A DNA stretch of 64,000 bases, from assembly GCA_022575985.1 (NCBI GenBank), contig JAKSXM010000132.1:14694001-14758000 (forward strand), read 5' to 3'. The notes below the pieces were generated by a model. The model had not been told where the DNA came from and made no database searches. It saw only the letters and a list, made by a program, of their open reading frames with translations. Below, piece by piece: positions 38,501 to 46,879 of this stretch. This stretch comes from Anagrus nilaparvatae (lineage: Eukaryota > Arthropoda > Insecta > Hymenoptera > Mymaridae). The translations under genes were made by a program, and so were the position numbers. Numbering within the stretch: the first letter of the stretch is position 1; each line of letters begins with the position of its first letter.

Positions 38501-40298
38501 TAAAATAACAAAAAAAATGTAGAATCGAATACGAATAAAATTTTTTTTAATTTTTTTAATTGATACACTGAAAAAAAAATCTGCTTGCGGGAAACGGAAT
38601 TTTTTTTCAGTGTATATGTAAATGTGACAGTGATCGTTTCATTGAATTCCGTCACTTTATAAAAACACTAAACTTTTTATAAAGTGCAAGCTAAAATTTA
38701 TCAAAAAACTAAAAATGACAAAATGACGTATCGAAAGTAGTATGTTTAAAAATTAACGAAGTTGGAATGTAAGGCACTCTGACTTTTTGGATTAACTAGT
38801 TAATGCCTAATTGGCATTTTGTATAGCAAGTGAAAAGAATTTTTTCAGAAGATTAAGCAATTACAAAATTACAAAGCATTTTATAATTTTAATAATATTC
38901 TATAAAGAGCCTGATAACGATATCTATACCTAAACGGCATATCTATACTATAAGGGCAATCATGAACAATTAGATTTCTGTAATATTGTTGTCAAAGTGA
39001 TCAATTTGCGGAATAAACTGTATCCAATATTAAGGGTGGTTCCATACCTGACGTGGTTTTTTGTTTTTCACGCACTTTTAAACCGCGTGTGGTTTGACAT
39101 GAATATTTTATTTTATTCCGTGGAAATTTTCAAATATGGAACCAGGCCTCCATTAAAGATTCGTTATTTGCGTAATAAAATGTAGCCAACTGTTGTTGGC
39201 ATGAATGCTCTAATCTATCCATGATCAATATTGGGGAAAGTAACTAAAATCGATATAAGGTTAAAAAAAAAAGTTGAAATATTCCTGGAAATATTCCGTG
39301 GTTACGAAAAAAAATTTGGTTTACGACACTTGAAAAGTGTATGACATTTCTACAAAAAAATGAGACCAAATAAAAGTTTTTTAATTAAATTACAAGATGA
39401 TAGCGTTACATTGAAAAATACCTAAAAATCCCATTTTATCCCATTTTTGAGGCTCGGGGATATAGACCTCGAAGTCCTATAAGATTGAACGATAGGTATT
39501 GAGAGTGTTTCTTCAGCATAAGAAAACACTCTGTCAAAAAGGGTCGAGATCTGGTAAATCCAACTCGCAAACTCCATTCGCAAGTACAATTTAAAATAAA
39601 TATCCTACAAAAGAAGTTATACATATAATCTTTTTTTTAAAGAAATGTATATCAATAGAAAAGATTCTCGATTGTTTAATTAAAAAAATTTAATAAATTG
39701 AAATAAATTCTTACACTGAAAAAAAAATACGTTTGTTGTAATTGGAATTCTACTTGCGGAAACTGATTTTTTTTTCAGTTCAACATATGTTGTGAGATAC
39801 ACAAATTTTAGTTTTAGAAGTAATTATTTGAACAATACTTCATTAAAGAAACAAAACAAAGTTTCATAATATTCTAGATAAAATAATTTTAGCGACTGGA
39901 AGTATTTAGTTTGAAAAGTAGGAAGAAACCGAAAAACCCTATAAGACATTTTTTTACAAACCTATACTCATTATCATTATCTATGTATACTTATACAGGT
40001 ATATAATATATCTTTTTATACATGTAAAAAAATTGATTAAACTAGTTCAAAACACCTATTTTTGAAAAGCAGTCAGCTTAATAAATTTATAGTGATTTTA
40101 GATATAGTAAAAGATTTAACATAGGCTTGAGTACTAAATATAAATAAAAATTCATTTAAAAAATTAGGGTTAATAAAAGTATTAATTATAAAATATAAGT
40201 TTTTATTTAAAATTTTAACTTACCAGTGTGTAAACAGCACATGCAAAACTTCCACGTCGAACAGATCGCCAATAACAGCATGTTTTCATTATTGGCAT
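8449..40298 (-). CDS. Four-transmembrane protein of an arthropod family, at least six exons
   Basis: A spliced membrane-protein gene assembled by eye. Exons: 40298-40224 (ATG), 32980-32857, 32511-32426, 23234-23139, 10078-10016 and 8532-8449, all with GT-AG borders (the last donor, gtcagt, is weak) and compatible phases, 176 codons so far. Predicted membrane segments: GSFACAVYTLLYYSLVTLTL (exons 1-2), IGFDITLLIFSCIGLICCLL (exon 3), FLLPWITIVPICC to LLYVFIFLS (exon 4) and MVITLDFFLLCLNIYSMLCV (exons 5-6). A CC-W-RSVRRGSF cytosolic start precedes the first segment and QYQEYTCGRGTA follows the last. This layout resembles LAPTM-like / Pasiflora-type insect tetraspan proteins (DUF4728-like); I cannot confirm the name, and the function is inferred only as an integral membrane protein. 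The C-terminus is unresolved (see 7812-7842 and 2772-2815). Introns reach 13 kb and carry the satellite, LINE, copia and peptide genes described elsewhere. Confidence 0.85.
8533..9500. other. Tetraspan intron 5, AT-rich
   Basis: No repeat or gene recognised. ggtttgtgaactcacaacca near 9493 recurs, diverged, at 47811 (ggtttgtgtaactacacaac). Confidence 0.5.
9500..10560. repeat. Low-complexity C-rich repeats with ATGTTCCATG ends
   Basis: tgaccccccctccaaatgac near 9720 and tgaccccccccccccccac near 10491 are each followed by a cctgcctataaacatgttcc-like string (9760, 10533). The complement, ggaacatgtttatagggagg, is at 30214, with G runs after it; another relative is near 46200-46880. Tetraspan exon 5 lies between the two copies. 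Confidence 0.55.
10016..10078 (-). CDS. Tetraspan gene exon 5
   Basis: Twenty-one codons, KPINPAKAMVITLDFFLLCL plus N, between tttcag and gtaagt. On its own it looks like a signal peptide, but the TLDFFLLCLN wording continues smoothly into exon 6. Confidence 0.82.
10561..12574. other. AT-rich intron sequence upstream of the peptide gene
   Basis: No coding or structured element recognised. The 150 bp before the peptide ATG are very AT-rich and could hold its promoter, but no single TATA box stands out. Confidence 0.4.
12575..12820 (+). CDS. Small secreted four-cysteine peptide, two exons
   Basis: Exon 1 (12575-12664) encodes a hydrophobic signal peptide, MFKLLIIIFILKIFLIEIFA, then KDILKGNGDS, and ends at a gtaagt donor. 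Exon 2 (12743-12820), after a tttttag-type acceptor, encodes CIFNNECQSGNC, a linker, and KICYV with stop TAA. The product is 55 residues; the mature part would be about 35 residues with cysteine spacing C-x5-C-x4-C-x10-C. An AATAAA-rich stretch follows near 12860. The gene sits in tetraspan intron 4 on the opposite strand. The intron is 78 bp and separates signal peptide from cysteine core, as in many insect defence, venom or effector peptides; the actual role is unknown. A diverged broken copy at 15465-16451 supports that this is a real gene family. No database match can be claimed. Confidence 0.6.
13380..13680. repeat. Dispersed repeat related to 27840-28030
   Basis: Both stretches carry a G-rich start (aaggggtgaaaaatgggtgg; aaggggagggggaaattggg), a TTTCACC string and a gtttgagatttggccttttt / gaggtttggcctttttttta string about 190 bp later. 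Origin unknown. Confidence 0.45.
13789..14727. mobile_element. TIR element with CACACTGAGAAAAAAGT ends
   Basis: Left end CACACTGAGAAAAAAGT, right end ACTTTTTTCTTAGTGTG, with imperfect subterminal ggttaggataa / ttatcctgacc. It contains several copies of short TTTGGTTA-like strings. Non-coding, 939 bp. Confidence 0.75.
14876..15060 (+). mobile_element. Foldback MITE, same family, copy 4
   Basis: Contains aaagcacgtatttcccgg, gccccaaatcgcagtctgct and the core tcggctttgcctcg, then ttacgtgcgatctgggacat. Confidence 0.8.
15140..15235. mobile_element. Foldback MITE, same family, partial copy 5
   Basis: Contains gccaaaaaataaagaatgcc, ccaaattgca and a shortened core; it lies 80 bp from copy 4. Confidence 0.6.
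15465..16451 (+). pseudogene. Broken paralogue of the four-cysteine peptide gene
   Basis: Exon 2 (16347-16451, after ccttag) is intact: CDGNKECESNYCEF, then FGRKKCYFIKK and eleven-odd basic residues to a TAG. Its spacing is C-x5-C-x4-C-x9-C, like the gene at 12575. Exon 1 is in two parts: about 15465-15503 aligns base by base with the start of the other gene's exon 1, and 16211-16272 aligns with its end up to a gtgagt donor. Between them sits a 707-bp palindromic element. The aligned ATG is AAC, an early TAA follows, and the A-run before the donor is one base longer, shifting the frame. These are three independent breaks, so it is read as a pseudogene. An alternative upstream first exon that rescues the core exon cannot be excluded. 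Confidence 0.5.
15504..16210. mobile_element. Palindromic foldback element, 707 bp, arms about 340 bp
   Basis: Starts aaggtcgttctatccacctc and ends with the complement (aagaacgacctt). Arms match almost throughout (ccagatctgggcaacttgga / tccaagttgcccagatctgg; acagctaattgtttata) with a centre near 15862. It splits exon 1 of the peptide pseudogene. Flanks look like an imperfect short duplication (aaaaatta / aaaataa). No coding capacity. Confidence 0.85.
16661..18737. mobile_element. 2.08-kb TIR element with 141-bp subterminal repeats
   Basis: The first 33 bases (TAGTTGGAGAGATAAGTGTG onward) recur perfectly inverted at the end. Each arm of about 480 bp carries three 141-bp tandem units (gaaaactccc at 16737, 16878, 17019; gagttttcat-type at 18231, 18370, 18511, 18652) that include ctcctggagcgcaaacgc-like strings. 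The middle holds two further direct repeats of about 141 bp (gtccaaaa at 17652 and 17792). TA flanks. No transposase frame; ORFs inside are repeat readings. Confidence 0.85.
17491..17590 (+). repeat. Dispersed repeat shared with 44180-44275
   Basis: gctgccaagtagttggcact and tatggttcctcat are found inverted at 44180-44275 (aatgaggaaccatagtgcca). It sits inside the 2.08-kb element, so the element or a piece of it has a second copy. Confidence 0.65.
18855..21120 (-). mobile_element. Ty1/copia retrotransposon pol remnant
   Basis: Degenerate pol read in pieces on the minus strand. Integrase core around 20786-20850 (GPLSGTTLGGTRYFVTFIDE) and 20661-20476 (TGGYAPEQNGKVERQNRAIM); linker with RRSTRERKPPSWHKNF near 19860; reverse transcriptase at 19470-19210 (FDIKAAFLSGKLEETMYMKV, KSLYGLKQAPSCWN); the catalytic block reading VVDG instead of YVDD, then FVGMQI and YKELVGSLMFVSIASRTDIS (19238-18855). 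Many stops and frameshifts divide it and no flanking LTRs were found, so it is dead. It lies in tetraspan intron 4, on the same strand as that gene. Confidence 0.92.
21121..23138. other. Tetraspan intron 4 distal part
   Basis: AT-rich with poly-A and poly-T runs; a decayed relative of the TACACTGAAAAA element around 22500-22720. No gene seen. Confidence 0.5.
23139..23234 (-). CDS. Tetraspan gene exon 4 (third membrane segment)
   Basis: Encodes DKKNFLLPWITIVPICCTID and VAHLLYVFIFLS. Acceptor tttcag, donor gtgaga. It lies 9.2 kb from exon 3, on the far side of the satellite. The join is supported by phase 0 on both sides and by the expected LLPWI motif after a Lys-rich loop. Confidence 0.85.
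24455..27255 (+). repeat. Tandem satellite, about 138-bp unit, 20 copies
   Basis: Twenty head-to-tail copies of a 137-140 bp unit, anchored by gatatcgggtttta at 24504, 24644, 24782, 24921 and onward to 27136. Each unit contains a GGTTTTTTGGGTCACTGAAC block, a TTGCCCACAATAGGCAACTT palindrome-like block and a T-rich spacer. Copies 4-5 (24919-25122) and 11-12 (25891-26094) read identically over 67 codons, 972 bp apart, so a 7-unit block was duplicated; a 3-unit block recurs at 413 bp spacing near 26304 and 26717. It lies in tetraspan intron 3. Confidence 0.95.
27478..27830 (-). repeat. Inverted copies of the 138-bp satellite
   Basis: About two and a half satellite units in the opposite orientation, separated from the main array by about 220 bp of unrelated sequence (27256-27477). 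The pair of arrays could fold back on itself. Confidence 0.92.
28048..28401. mobile_element. Short TIR element, 354 bp
   Basis: CAGCGTTGATTTGGAATTAT at the left and its complement ending CCAAATCAACGCTG at the right; AT-rich middle. Confidence 0.75.
28657..29651. mobile_element. TTAA-flanked foldback element 2 (piggyBac-like)
   Basis: Starts TTAACCCATTTACGCCCAAG, ends with its complement, and is palindromic over most of its 995 bp (gttcccgtatagatagaggc and ttttgagctaaaatgcttct recur inverted). It shares the CCCAAGCGGAC TIR with element 1. It lies in tetraspan intron 3. Confidence 0.85.
29917..30170. mobile_element. Foldback element sharing a block with the satellite
   Basis: Arms start tactagccctcaccaggttt and end with the complement; each arm contains a ggttttttgggtcgctgatc-type block, the same block as in the 138-bp satellite. 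Confidence 0.75.
31466..31624. repeat. Inverted repeat, 55-bp arms
   Basis: acttgaaccgctaaagtcgg and its complement at 31605-31624 continue inward over ttatagtagaaa and aaactgaaaa; short loop with gaaccgagtttcagggttc. Confidence 0.8.
32426..32511 (-). CDS. Tetraspan gene exon 3 (second membrane segment)
   Basis: Encodes TIGFDITLLIFSCIGLICC and LLLLYGLIK. Acceptor ttaacag, donor gtaagt, phase 1 in and 0 out. Confidence 0.87.
32857..32980 (-). CDS. Tetraspan gene exon 2
   Basis: Encodes LYYSLVTLTLSLELYEEAEY then an extracellular or lumenal loop, LSGNRSLPKSKSVLESGEIS. Acceptor tttcag, donor gtaagt. Confidence 0.87.
33720..35500 (-). mobile_element. Jockey-like LINE remnant (endonuclease tail and reverse transcriptase)
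   Basis: Minus-strand reading, broken by many stops. An open stretch at 35332-34904 (142 codons, MGIHKGPNHFSAIDLCI to GLRGLNKLYRKNY) matches the end of the endonuclease and the linker before RT in non-LTR elements. Reverse-transcriptase blocks follow: IDLSKAFDRV near 34255-34230, SGVPQESV near 34115-34092, and the catalytic box reading LLYAEDLQIYIQ near 34025-33990 (YADD changed to YAED). It lies in tetraspan intron 1. No 3' tail could be placed. Confidence 0.85.
35500..38563. other. Tetraspan intron 1, AT-rich
   Basis: Apart from the satellite-like blocks near 37100-37260, nothing structured or coding was recognised. Confidence 0.5.
37095..37260. repeat. Dispersed copies of the GTGACCCAAAAAACCT block
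   Basis: atgatcagtgaccctaaaaa at 37118 and cagtgacccaaaaaacctgc at 37230 are about 110 bp apart, relatives of the satellite block, in tetraspan intron 1. Confidence 0.6.
38564..38615. mobile_element. Miniature TACACTGAAAAAAAA element, 52 bp
   Basis: TACACTGAAAAAAAA and TTTTTTTTCAGTGTA flank a 20-bp middle. A similar one lies at 39712-39780, and a partial relative at 22500-22720. Confidence 0.6.
39712..39780. mobile_element. Miniature TACACTGAAAAAAAA element, 69 bp
   Basis: Same ends as the 38564 copy, with a longer middle containing cttgcggaaactg in common (cttgcgggaaacgg there). Confidence 0.6.
40224..40298 (-). CDS. Tetraspan gene exon 1
   Basis: Twenty-five codons, MPIMKTCCYWRSVRRGSFAC then AVYTL, donor CTG|gtaagt. 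A second in-frame ATG (codon 4) could also serve as start. Upstream sequence is AT-rich and shows no obvious further exon. Confidence 0.85.
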
Positions 40299-40865
40299 TA
40301 TGGTTTAAAATATTTAATTTATTTAAAAATAAATATTTTTATTTTTTTTCTAATTTTATTCATATTTTTTAAATTTTATTTAATAATAACTTTTAACTAA
40401 TAAAAAAAATATAAAAAAAAAAACAAAAAAATCTAATGTGAAAAATTTACAAAAAATTTATGTATATATGAAACACGCTAGGAGTTTAGCAGTCAACTAA
40501 ATATTCTTTTCCAGTATCTATTCAAACACGTTGCTGTTTGAAAGTTTGTATGAAACTTTAACGCATGCGTTTTTATCAAAAGTTTCATATAAATTTATAA
40601 TATTTTATATATTAGCCTAGTAGCTTAAAAAAATTGATTATTGGATAGTTCCCCTCCCAAGGACGTTTCCCCCCTCATTTAACCCCCAGAATTCAGCTTA
40701 CTCCTTGGAATGGTGCGAGTACAGAAATTTGGGGGTAGTAAATATTTGGTGCCATTTAATAAAGAATTAAGATTTACAACCCTAGACATAAAAAAAACAA
40801 TTGAATTTATGGGGTCTTAGCAGATTCTGGATAGAATTTTGGGGACTCAGTTTTTTGTCACTATA

Positions 40866-41649
40866 TTAACCCTCCGTCTTGCAGCTGTGTTTTTGCCTAC
40901 GCGCAGGTGCAGGTGTAACGATATCGACAATGCCAATTTTTGGCTCCTTTAAAAATAATTTTTGGCCAAAATTTTTTTTTAAAGTTTTAGATAAACATTT
41001 CAGTTGTAGGAAAAAAACTGTTTTGGCCAAAATGTCTACTCAGCTTTGCGCAAAAAATTTCAGAACAGCGGAAAACGAGCATTTTTTAAATCTTTGGTCC
41101 AAAGGCCATATCCCTGGCCCAAGTTGTTTTTAAGAAAAAATATTATAGGGTTTCAAGGTTTATATATACTACTTTAAAAAAAAAATGCCAAAATTTGGCT
41201 CCGTTCCAAAAACCATAATTATTTTGCAATATGAAAAATGCCTTTTTTCGAATACAAAAATTTTTTTAAATTTAAGGTTTTTTGGGTTATTCACCCCCCC
41301 TAGGGGCATTTATTGTCCAAAAAAGTTATTTGGGGATAAAGTTTAACCTTTTAGTAAGTAATTAAAAAAAAATTTGCAAAAAAAAATTAAGGTTGTTGAA
41401 AAATTAAAATAGTAAAAAAAGTTACGTCCTGGTGCAGCAGTAACGATATCGTACATAGGCCAACTTTGCACCCGCAGTACGAAAAAACGGCTAAACCAAA
41501 ACTGATGCACCTTGGTAGGTGTTCATAAAATGGTCCCAAGTTTTTTTAGGAAGGGTCACCAACCATGGCCTATTGCGCATGTCTGAGATACAGCTATGTC
41601 GTAAAAAGTAGAGGAACGATATCGTTACACCTGTACCACGGAGTGTTAA
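40866..41649. mobile_element. TTAA-flanked element 3 with GTAACGATATCG motif
   Basis: Starts TTAACCCTCCG and ends CGGAGTGTTAA (one mismatch between TIRs). Subterminal gcaggtgtaacgatatcg near 40912 is matched by cgatatcgttacacctgtac near the right end and by gtaacgatatcgtacatagg at 41427. Non-coding. Confidence 0.7.
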
Positions 41650-42939
41650 AATTTTGGAAAATTCTGATTTTTTATATATTTAGATTATTAAAAAAAATTT
41701 ACTTTAGTCTCCGTTTTTAGACGAATTTCAGATAATTTTGAAAGTTGTACAAAAATAAAAGAAATTAAAAATAGTGAAATTAAAAAAAAATATTTATGAA
41801 ATTTTATTTTCATTTTTTTTTTTGTATACAAGCTTTTAGAAATTTTTTAAAATTTTCCTGAAAAGAGAGGATCCAATAAAACTAACTGAGAAATCCGAAA
41901 ATAAATTTTCAAAAATTTAAATCTATATACATGATAGATACATCAAAGTTCATTAAAATATACGAACTTTTATGTAACTAAAAGTTTGCTCTATGAGAGT
42001 TCATGTATTTGGTGGTATACTTGTAGCGATTGAATTACCTATCATTTTAAAATCTTATTTTTTTGCTAATTAGCAAATAATTTTAATCGATAATCGAAAA
42101 CTCAGACACAAAGTAATTGCCAGGCTAATGTATACAAGTCAAAAAAAATATTTCATTTTTTAAAGTAGTCTAAGTCGACGTTTAGTCTGACATAATATGA
42201 TTGTTACTACTCTACTATTAAATTTCAATTCATTATTCTGTAAATTTTTTAGATTAAAATAAAAAAACTAAGAATTTTATAAATTATATCGAAGGTAAAA
42301 TATACAAAATTTGCTAATTGGGCAGCATGCTAATTTATTATATAAGAGCAATAAATGATAAGAAAAATCAAAAAAAAAAAAAAAATACCGCATGTTCGTC
42401 TTCTTGTGTATATTCGCGCACTGTAGATTTTAACACACACTCACACATTCACAATTACAAAATTATTAATTAATTAAACTATTAAACTAGATTTTGTGCA
42501 CTTTTATTAATTAAATGGCCAACCTTGAAGAATTTTCTAGGCCTCTGGTTGAGCTCGTTGATTTTGTTTAGGCTTCTGGCCGAGTTCTAAGAGCTCTGAA
42601 AATAGCCTTAACTTGTTTAATCACTAAATACTTCACATTGATTATCTAAAATTATTAATTTAATAAACTTGTTTACTTTTAATTTTCTTTCAAAAAATGA
42701 CTTTACTTTTAATAACTGTGATTGATATACTATGAAATAAAATGAAAAATTTTAATGGGCGACTGCTCTCGCTCCAAGCCGGTAGCAAGAATGAGGCCCC
42801 CCGTGCGTGCCGCTCTTTACCTAGATTTTATTTTCTTCTTGTTTCGGTATTCGCACGCATTTGCTAGGAATTTTGATTTTCTAAAGCAGCTATGATTTCT
42901 GCTTTATACCCCAGCCCCCAGGGGTTGTTTAGCCGATGG

Positions 42940-43560
42940 ATAGACAACTTAGTTGTAAGGCAAGTATGGTGGTGGTCTCGGTAACGGTACCAAATGATAA
43001 TATTGCCTGGCATTGTTTGGAAATTCTCCCCTTATTGCCATATAATCTTCATAAATTTTCTCTTGCGCTAGTTGTAAAGGTCTTATGTGGTTCTTGTTTA
43101 TATACTATTTTTGGTACTTTCCTTCGCTGGTATACCTGCTATATTTCTTCTTTTCTTTGCTCCATTTGTCTATCTTTTTATTATTCTCTTGGTATTGCGA
43201 ATACAGTTTTTTTAATTGTAGGTATTTTGCTCTTTTTCTTGTGGTGAATCACTTGGTTGTTCTGGTGTTGCTTTTAGCGCTCTTGGGCGTTTATGAATTA
43301 TAGGTGGAAGTTCTTGAGTTTCTTCATAGGTCACTACTGGAGGAAAGAGTCTGTAAATGGAAGTGTTATTAGGTGAGCATACTATTTTTATGATGAGATC
43401 TCGCTTTATCTTGGCATACTGTAATGTAGATAGTACCTAATTTATTTCTATGGGAATACTAGTTTTAGGAACCTCGTTTATATAAATTTTGAACGTATTA
43501 CCTAATTTATTTCTATAAAAGTTCTGATATTTGAAAATAAGGTTTTTTACTCTGTATCTC
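42940..43560 (-). pseudogene. Unidentified decayed coding stretch
   Basis: Reading down the minus strand from 43493 gives FKIYINEVPKTSIPIEIN, a stop, then VLSTLQYAKIKRDLIIKIVC, RLFPPVVTYEETQELPPI and PEQPSDSPQEKEQNTYN with stop at 43212. After a frameshift, LQLKKLYSQYQENNKK and then YEDYMAIRGEFPNNARQYYH and PLPRPPPYLPYN follow to about 42955. Composition is protein-like and richer in GC than the neighbourhood. I do not recognise the family; a transposon or other mobile-element protein is the likeliest source. The plus-strand open frames here look like shadows. A 17-bp string (acctaatttatttctat) occurs twice within it, 61 bp apart. Confidence 0.35.
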
Positions 43561-43643
43561 AAATCTGATACTCAATTTTTATTAAATTTTTTCCTTAAAT
43601 TTTGTTACATAAAAAAATTAAAAAAAAAACCATTTTTTTTTTA

Positions 43644-44142
43644 AACGCATCACAGTGTGGCTAAATGGACAAAAATCGCTCTTGGACTGAGTTTTTGAGC
43701 TATCGACTTAAAACCTGTTTTGAACGACTTTAAAATAAACCTGCTTTTGTGTCTCACTGCGGATTTTTCATATTTTTTTATTTTTAATTAGCCTATTTAC
43801 ACGACCTCAATCTATTCAGTTATCGAAATTTTCACTTCCTACATTTTTTGCACTCTAAAACAAACGGGAAATTTTTTTGTGTTAATCCTGCATTATATAC
43901 ATAAAAATTAAAAAACATTTTTAAGCCAAAAAATATTAAATCAAAATTTTCGCACATTTTAGAATATCGCATACAATGCATTTTTAGTAAATAGGCTAAT
44001 TATAAATAAAAAAATATAAAAAATCCGCAGTGAAATACGAAAGCAGACTTATTTTAAAGTCGTTCAAAACAGGTTACAAGTCGATAGCTCAAAAACTCAA
44101 TCCAAGAGCGATTTTTGTCCATTTTACCACACTGTGCGCAGT
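43644..44142. mobile_element. Foldback element, about 500 bp, 155-bp arms
   Basis: Left arm cacagtgtggctaaatggac to ttagcctatttac; right arm is its complement ending ccacactgtg, with few mismatches. AT-rich centre. Confidence 0.85.
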
Positions 44143-44179
44143 ATTTAATTTTTTTATAAGAAAGAACTAATATCTAGAA

Positions 44180-44275
44180 TTATCGTGTTAATTAGGTAAA
44201 ATAGATCAATAAGAACATTTTGTTATTATTAATGAGGAACCATAGTGCCAAATACTTGGCAGGGTTTTCATTTGG
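44180..44275 (-). repeat. Dispersed repeat, inverted copy of 17491-17590
   Basis: Contains ggtaaaatagatcaataaga and aatgaggaaccatagtgcca, the complement of the 17491 sequence with scattered changes; it adjoins the foldback at 43644-44142. Confidence 0.65.
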
Positions 44276-44439
44276 TACTGAATTTTGCAGGCATACAAAA
44301 AAGTAGTAAATATAACCAAAATTATAATTATGTTTACTAATTTTTTGGTTATACTTACCAATATCCATTAATTTGTATTTACAAAATTTATAAAGGTTAC
44401 TTTAAATAAACTTTTTTTTTACCAATCGTGGTTTCTTTT

Positions 44440-45740
44440 ATTCTAACTATAGATTTTGTTTATTCTAATTACTAGTCTACACATTATAAAGGATGCAAAA
44501 TAGTCAGAGGGTGTTTTATTACTCATCCAACGTAATTTTCTTCTGAACTGGGTAATTTGTTCATTTCGTCTTATACCTATAAATATATCTAATGGTAGAA
44601 TTATCAAGTCTTTGTAACAGTGCAACGAGTTTATTGAAGATGTCAGAATATATAACATTATGCAGTATTCCAAGCGTGAAACAACAAGGGATGGTACTAG
44701 TCTCTTACGGAGTAATTAAGAAGTACAATATCTGATAGTTCAGAGACAATAAATTACTCTGTTTACTTTTTTTTTAATTAATTTATATGTTATACAAAAT
44801 TATGAAATACATATATTTTTACATTATTGCATTGCACATGAAGTAATTAAATAAAAATAAAAGAAAAAATTTGATAAAAAACATAATGTACATTAATAAA
44901 TTTAAATTTAGTGATTTATTTTGACTAAAATTAAGTAAAAATTAGTTTAAAGTAATTTACAAAGATGGAACGCAGTTTACTATTGAAAGGAAAAGATTTG
45001 TCTGGATTTGAAGGTGAAGAGTGATTATTTGAATATTCGATTCGCATGAATCAATTTCCATTCAATACTTATAAAAATTTGCTTTAAAAGATTATAGAAG
45101 ACGAGAATCGAATATTTTCAATAATAGAATTCCAGAAAAAAATCTTGTATTATAAGGGAAGAATTACTATAAAAAGGGTTTTTAGTAGTTACAACTGTTA
45201 AATGAGGTCTGTTTTTAGGACGCAGATCACGAGCAGGATTATATATGTTAATTTGAGACTTTAGGTAGTCAGCTTTTTTTTTGTATGGTATTGTAGATAT
45301 GGGAGGCACAAAGGTATTTTGTCCTTAGTTTAACATTCAAACAACCTAAAGTTAGCCTAGCAGGTAAGTGAAATATTTTAGCCTGTATAAGGAATAGTTT
45401 ACTGTTTTAGCAAAATGATTAATAAAGGTATTCTATTTCATTTCCGAATCAAACAATATTTCAAGGTTGTTCACAGATTTAGAGAGTTTCATATTTACTT
45501 CACCAAAGTAAAACATATTATTAGAATTGCGAAAGTCGGTAACATGTGTTTGCCAAATAGATTTAGTTTAGTTTTATCTTTATTTATAAGAAAATTATTT
45601 AGAGCTGACCAAGCTTTAATTTTCCTAATTTCGTTTTGAAATAAATACCACAGTCCTTATAAGGAACCTGAAAGTAAATTTTTAAGTCGTCAAAAGTCTT
45701 TTAGAGTGGTTATATCAGTTTATAATCCGAGTACTAAATT
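44440..45740 (-). mobile_element. LINE fragments, rearranged
   Basis: Three minus-strand pieces of the same LINE type: 44673-44443 with IFIGIRRNEQITQFRRKLRW, the thumb region also seen at 60000; 45309-45118 with YNPARDLRPKNRPHLTVVTT, the C-terminal region; and 45740-45380, which is similar in DNA sequence to the 33740-33900 end of the larger LINE. The order is not that of one intact element, so at least two fragments or a rearrangement are present. Confidence 0.65.
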
Positions 45741-46009
45741 TTTAAAAATATCGAAGAAATATATAATAACTCCTTTTATTTTTTCTAATATAGTAGCAAA
45801 CAGGCACTTTACTCCAATAAATTGAGCGAGATTATTGGTAAAAAACTTATAACCAGTTCGTATAAATACAACCAAAATGCATGGAACATGTTTACTACAG
45901 TTGAGGGCTAGGTATAATCCATAAATGTAACGTAACATTACAATACAATTTGCTATTTTAATAATTTCTAATTATCACTTTTACTAAATGTTAAGCTACT
46001 CAACCAAAA

Positions 46010-46215
46010 TTACATGTCCCTAAACCAGGATTATTCTAAGTCTCTAAACTTCAAATGCTCTAAGTCCCTAAACTTGAATTATATTAAGTCCTTAAACCTG
46101 AATTATTCTAAGTCCCTAAATCGAAATTATTTTAAATCCCTAAACCCAGATTACTCTAAGTCCCTAAATAGATATAATTCTAAGTTTCTAATAGATCTAA
46201 TAGATATAATCCCAT
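46010..46215 (+). repeat. Short tandem repeat, 22-24 bp unit
   Basis: Repeats of tctaagtccctaaac plus a variable ttgaattat tail, about eight units. The related complement, ttagggacttggaataattc, occurs at 30310-30390 and once near 2155. The peptide with repeated SLN motifs read here is a repeat artefact. Confidence 0.8.
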
Positions 46216-46659
46216 TTGACCCGCCCCCTTTAAATGGGACGCATTTGGCCAGAAATTATATTAAGGATTTTTTAAAACTGCACAAAATGACGTAATTACC
46301 ACTCTCCTAATTTAATTCTGTCAAATTTTTAAAAATTTAGGATATTATTTATTTTAAAGGATGCAATAGGAACAAAAAAATAATTGGTTAATAATCCTTG
46401 AATCGGTTAATAATCCTAACCTTGAATTGGTTAATAATCCTAATCTTAGCCAGGTGTAATAAAAGTCATAAAATAATCTTTTAACTGAAACTTTTAAAAT
46501 TATTGAAATAATATTAAAATAAAATTTAAAAGAAAAGACTTGAAAGAGGATAATAAAATTGTGATTGCCGCACGAACAAAGGCAGTATCTTTGCGCGCGA
46601 CAGTGCTGTCTGCCGGAAAATCCAGAGTAGGTATTTTGTCGAAGATGATAAAATCATTT

Positions 46660-46682
46660 AATTTATTTATTTATTTATTTAT
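46660..46682 (+). repeat. (ATTT)n microsatellite
   Basis: Six or so uninterrupted tetranucleotide units. A similar AAAT run is at 56936-56955 and a (TA)n run at 23760-23772. Confidence 0.8.
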
Positions 46683-46879
46683 CTGGTATTTTTAGACAAA
46701 AATCTAATAATAAGATAACTTGTGCATAAAAACAAAACATACAGCTTACATCTGCACAAATTTTGAATTTACAACTGCACATTTTGTGTGGAAGTGGACG
46801 TTAAAATAATCTCTGCATTTGACCCTTCCCCCCTTGATTTTCGGATTCTTGGGGTATACCTTCCTATAAACATGCTCCA

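Noticed and set aside
42936..43303. Plus-strand ORFs with hydrophobic stretches
   Set aside because: The minus strand gives more protein-like sequence; the hydrophobic plus-strand reading is its shadow.
46014..46295. 93-residue ORF with SLNLNYSKSLN repeats
   Set aside because: Reading of a 22-24 bp tandem repeat whose complement occurs elsewhere as non-coding repeat.
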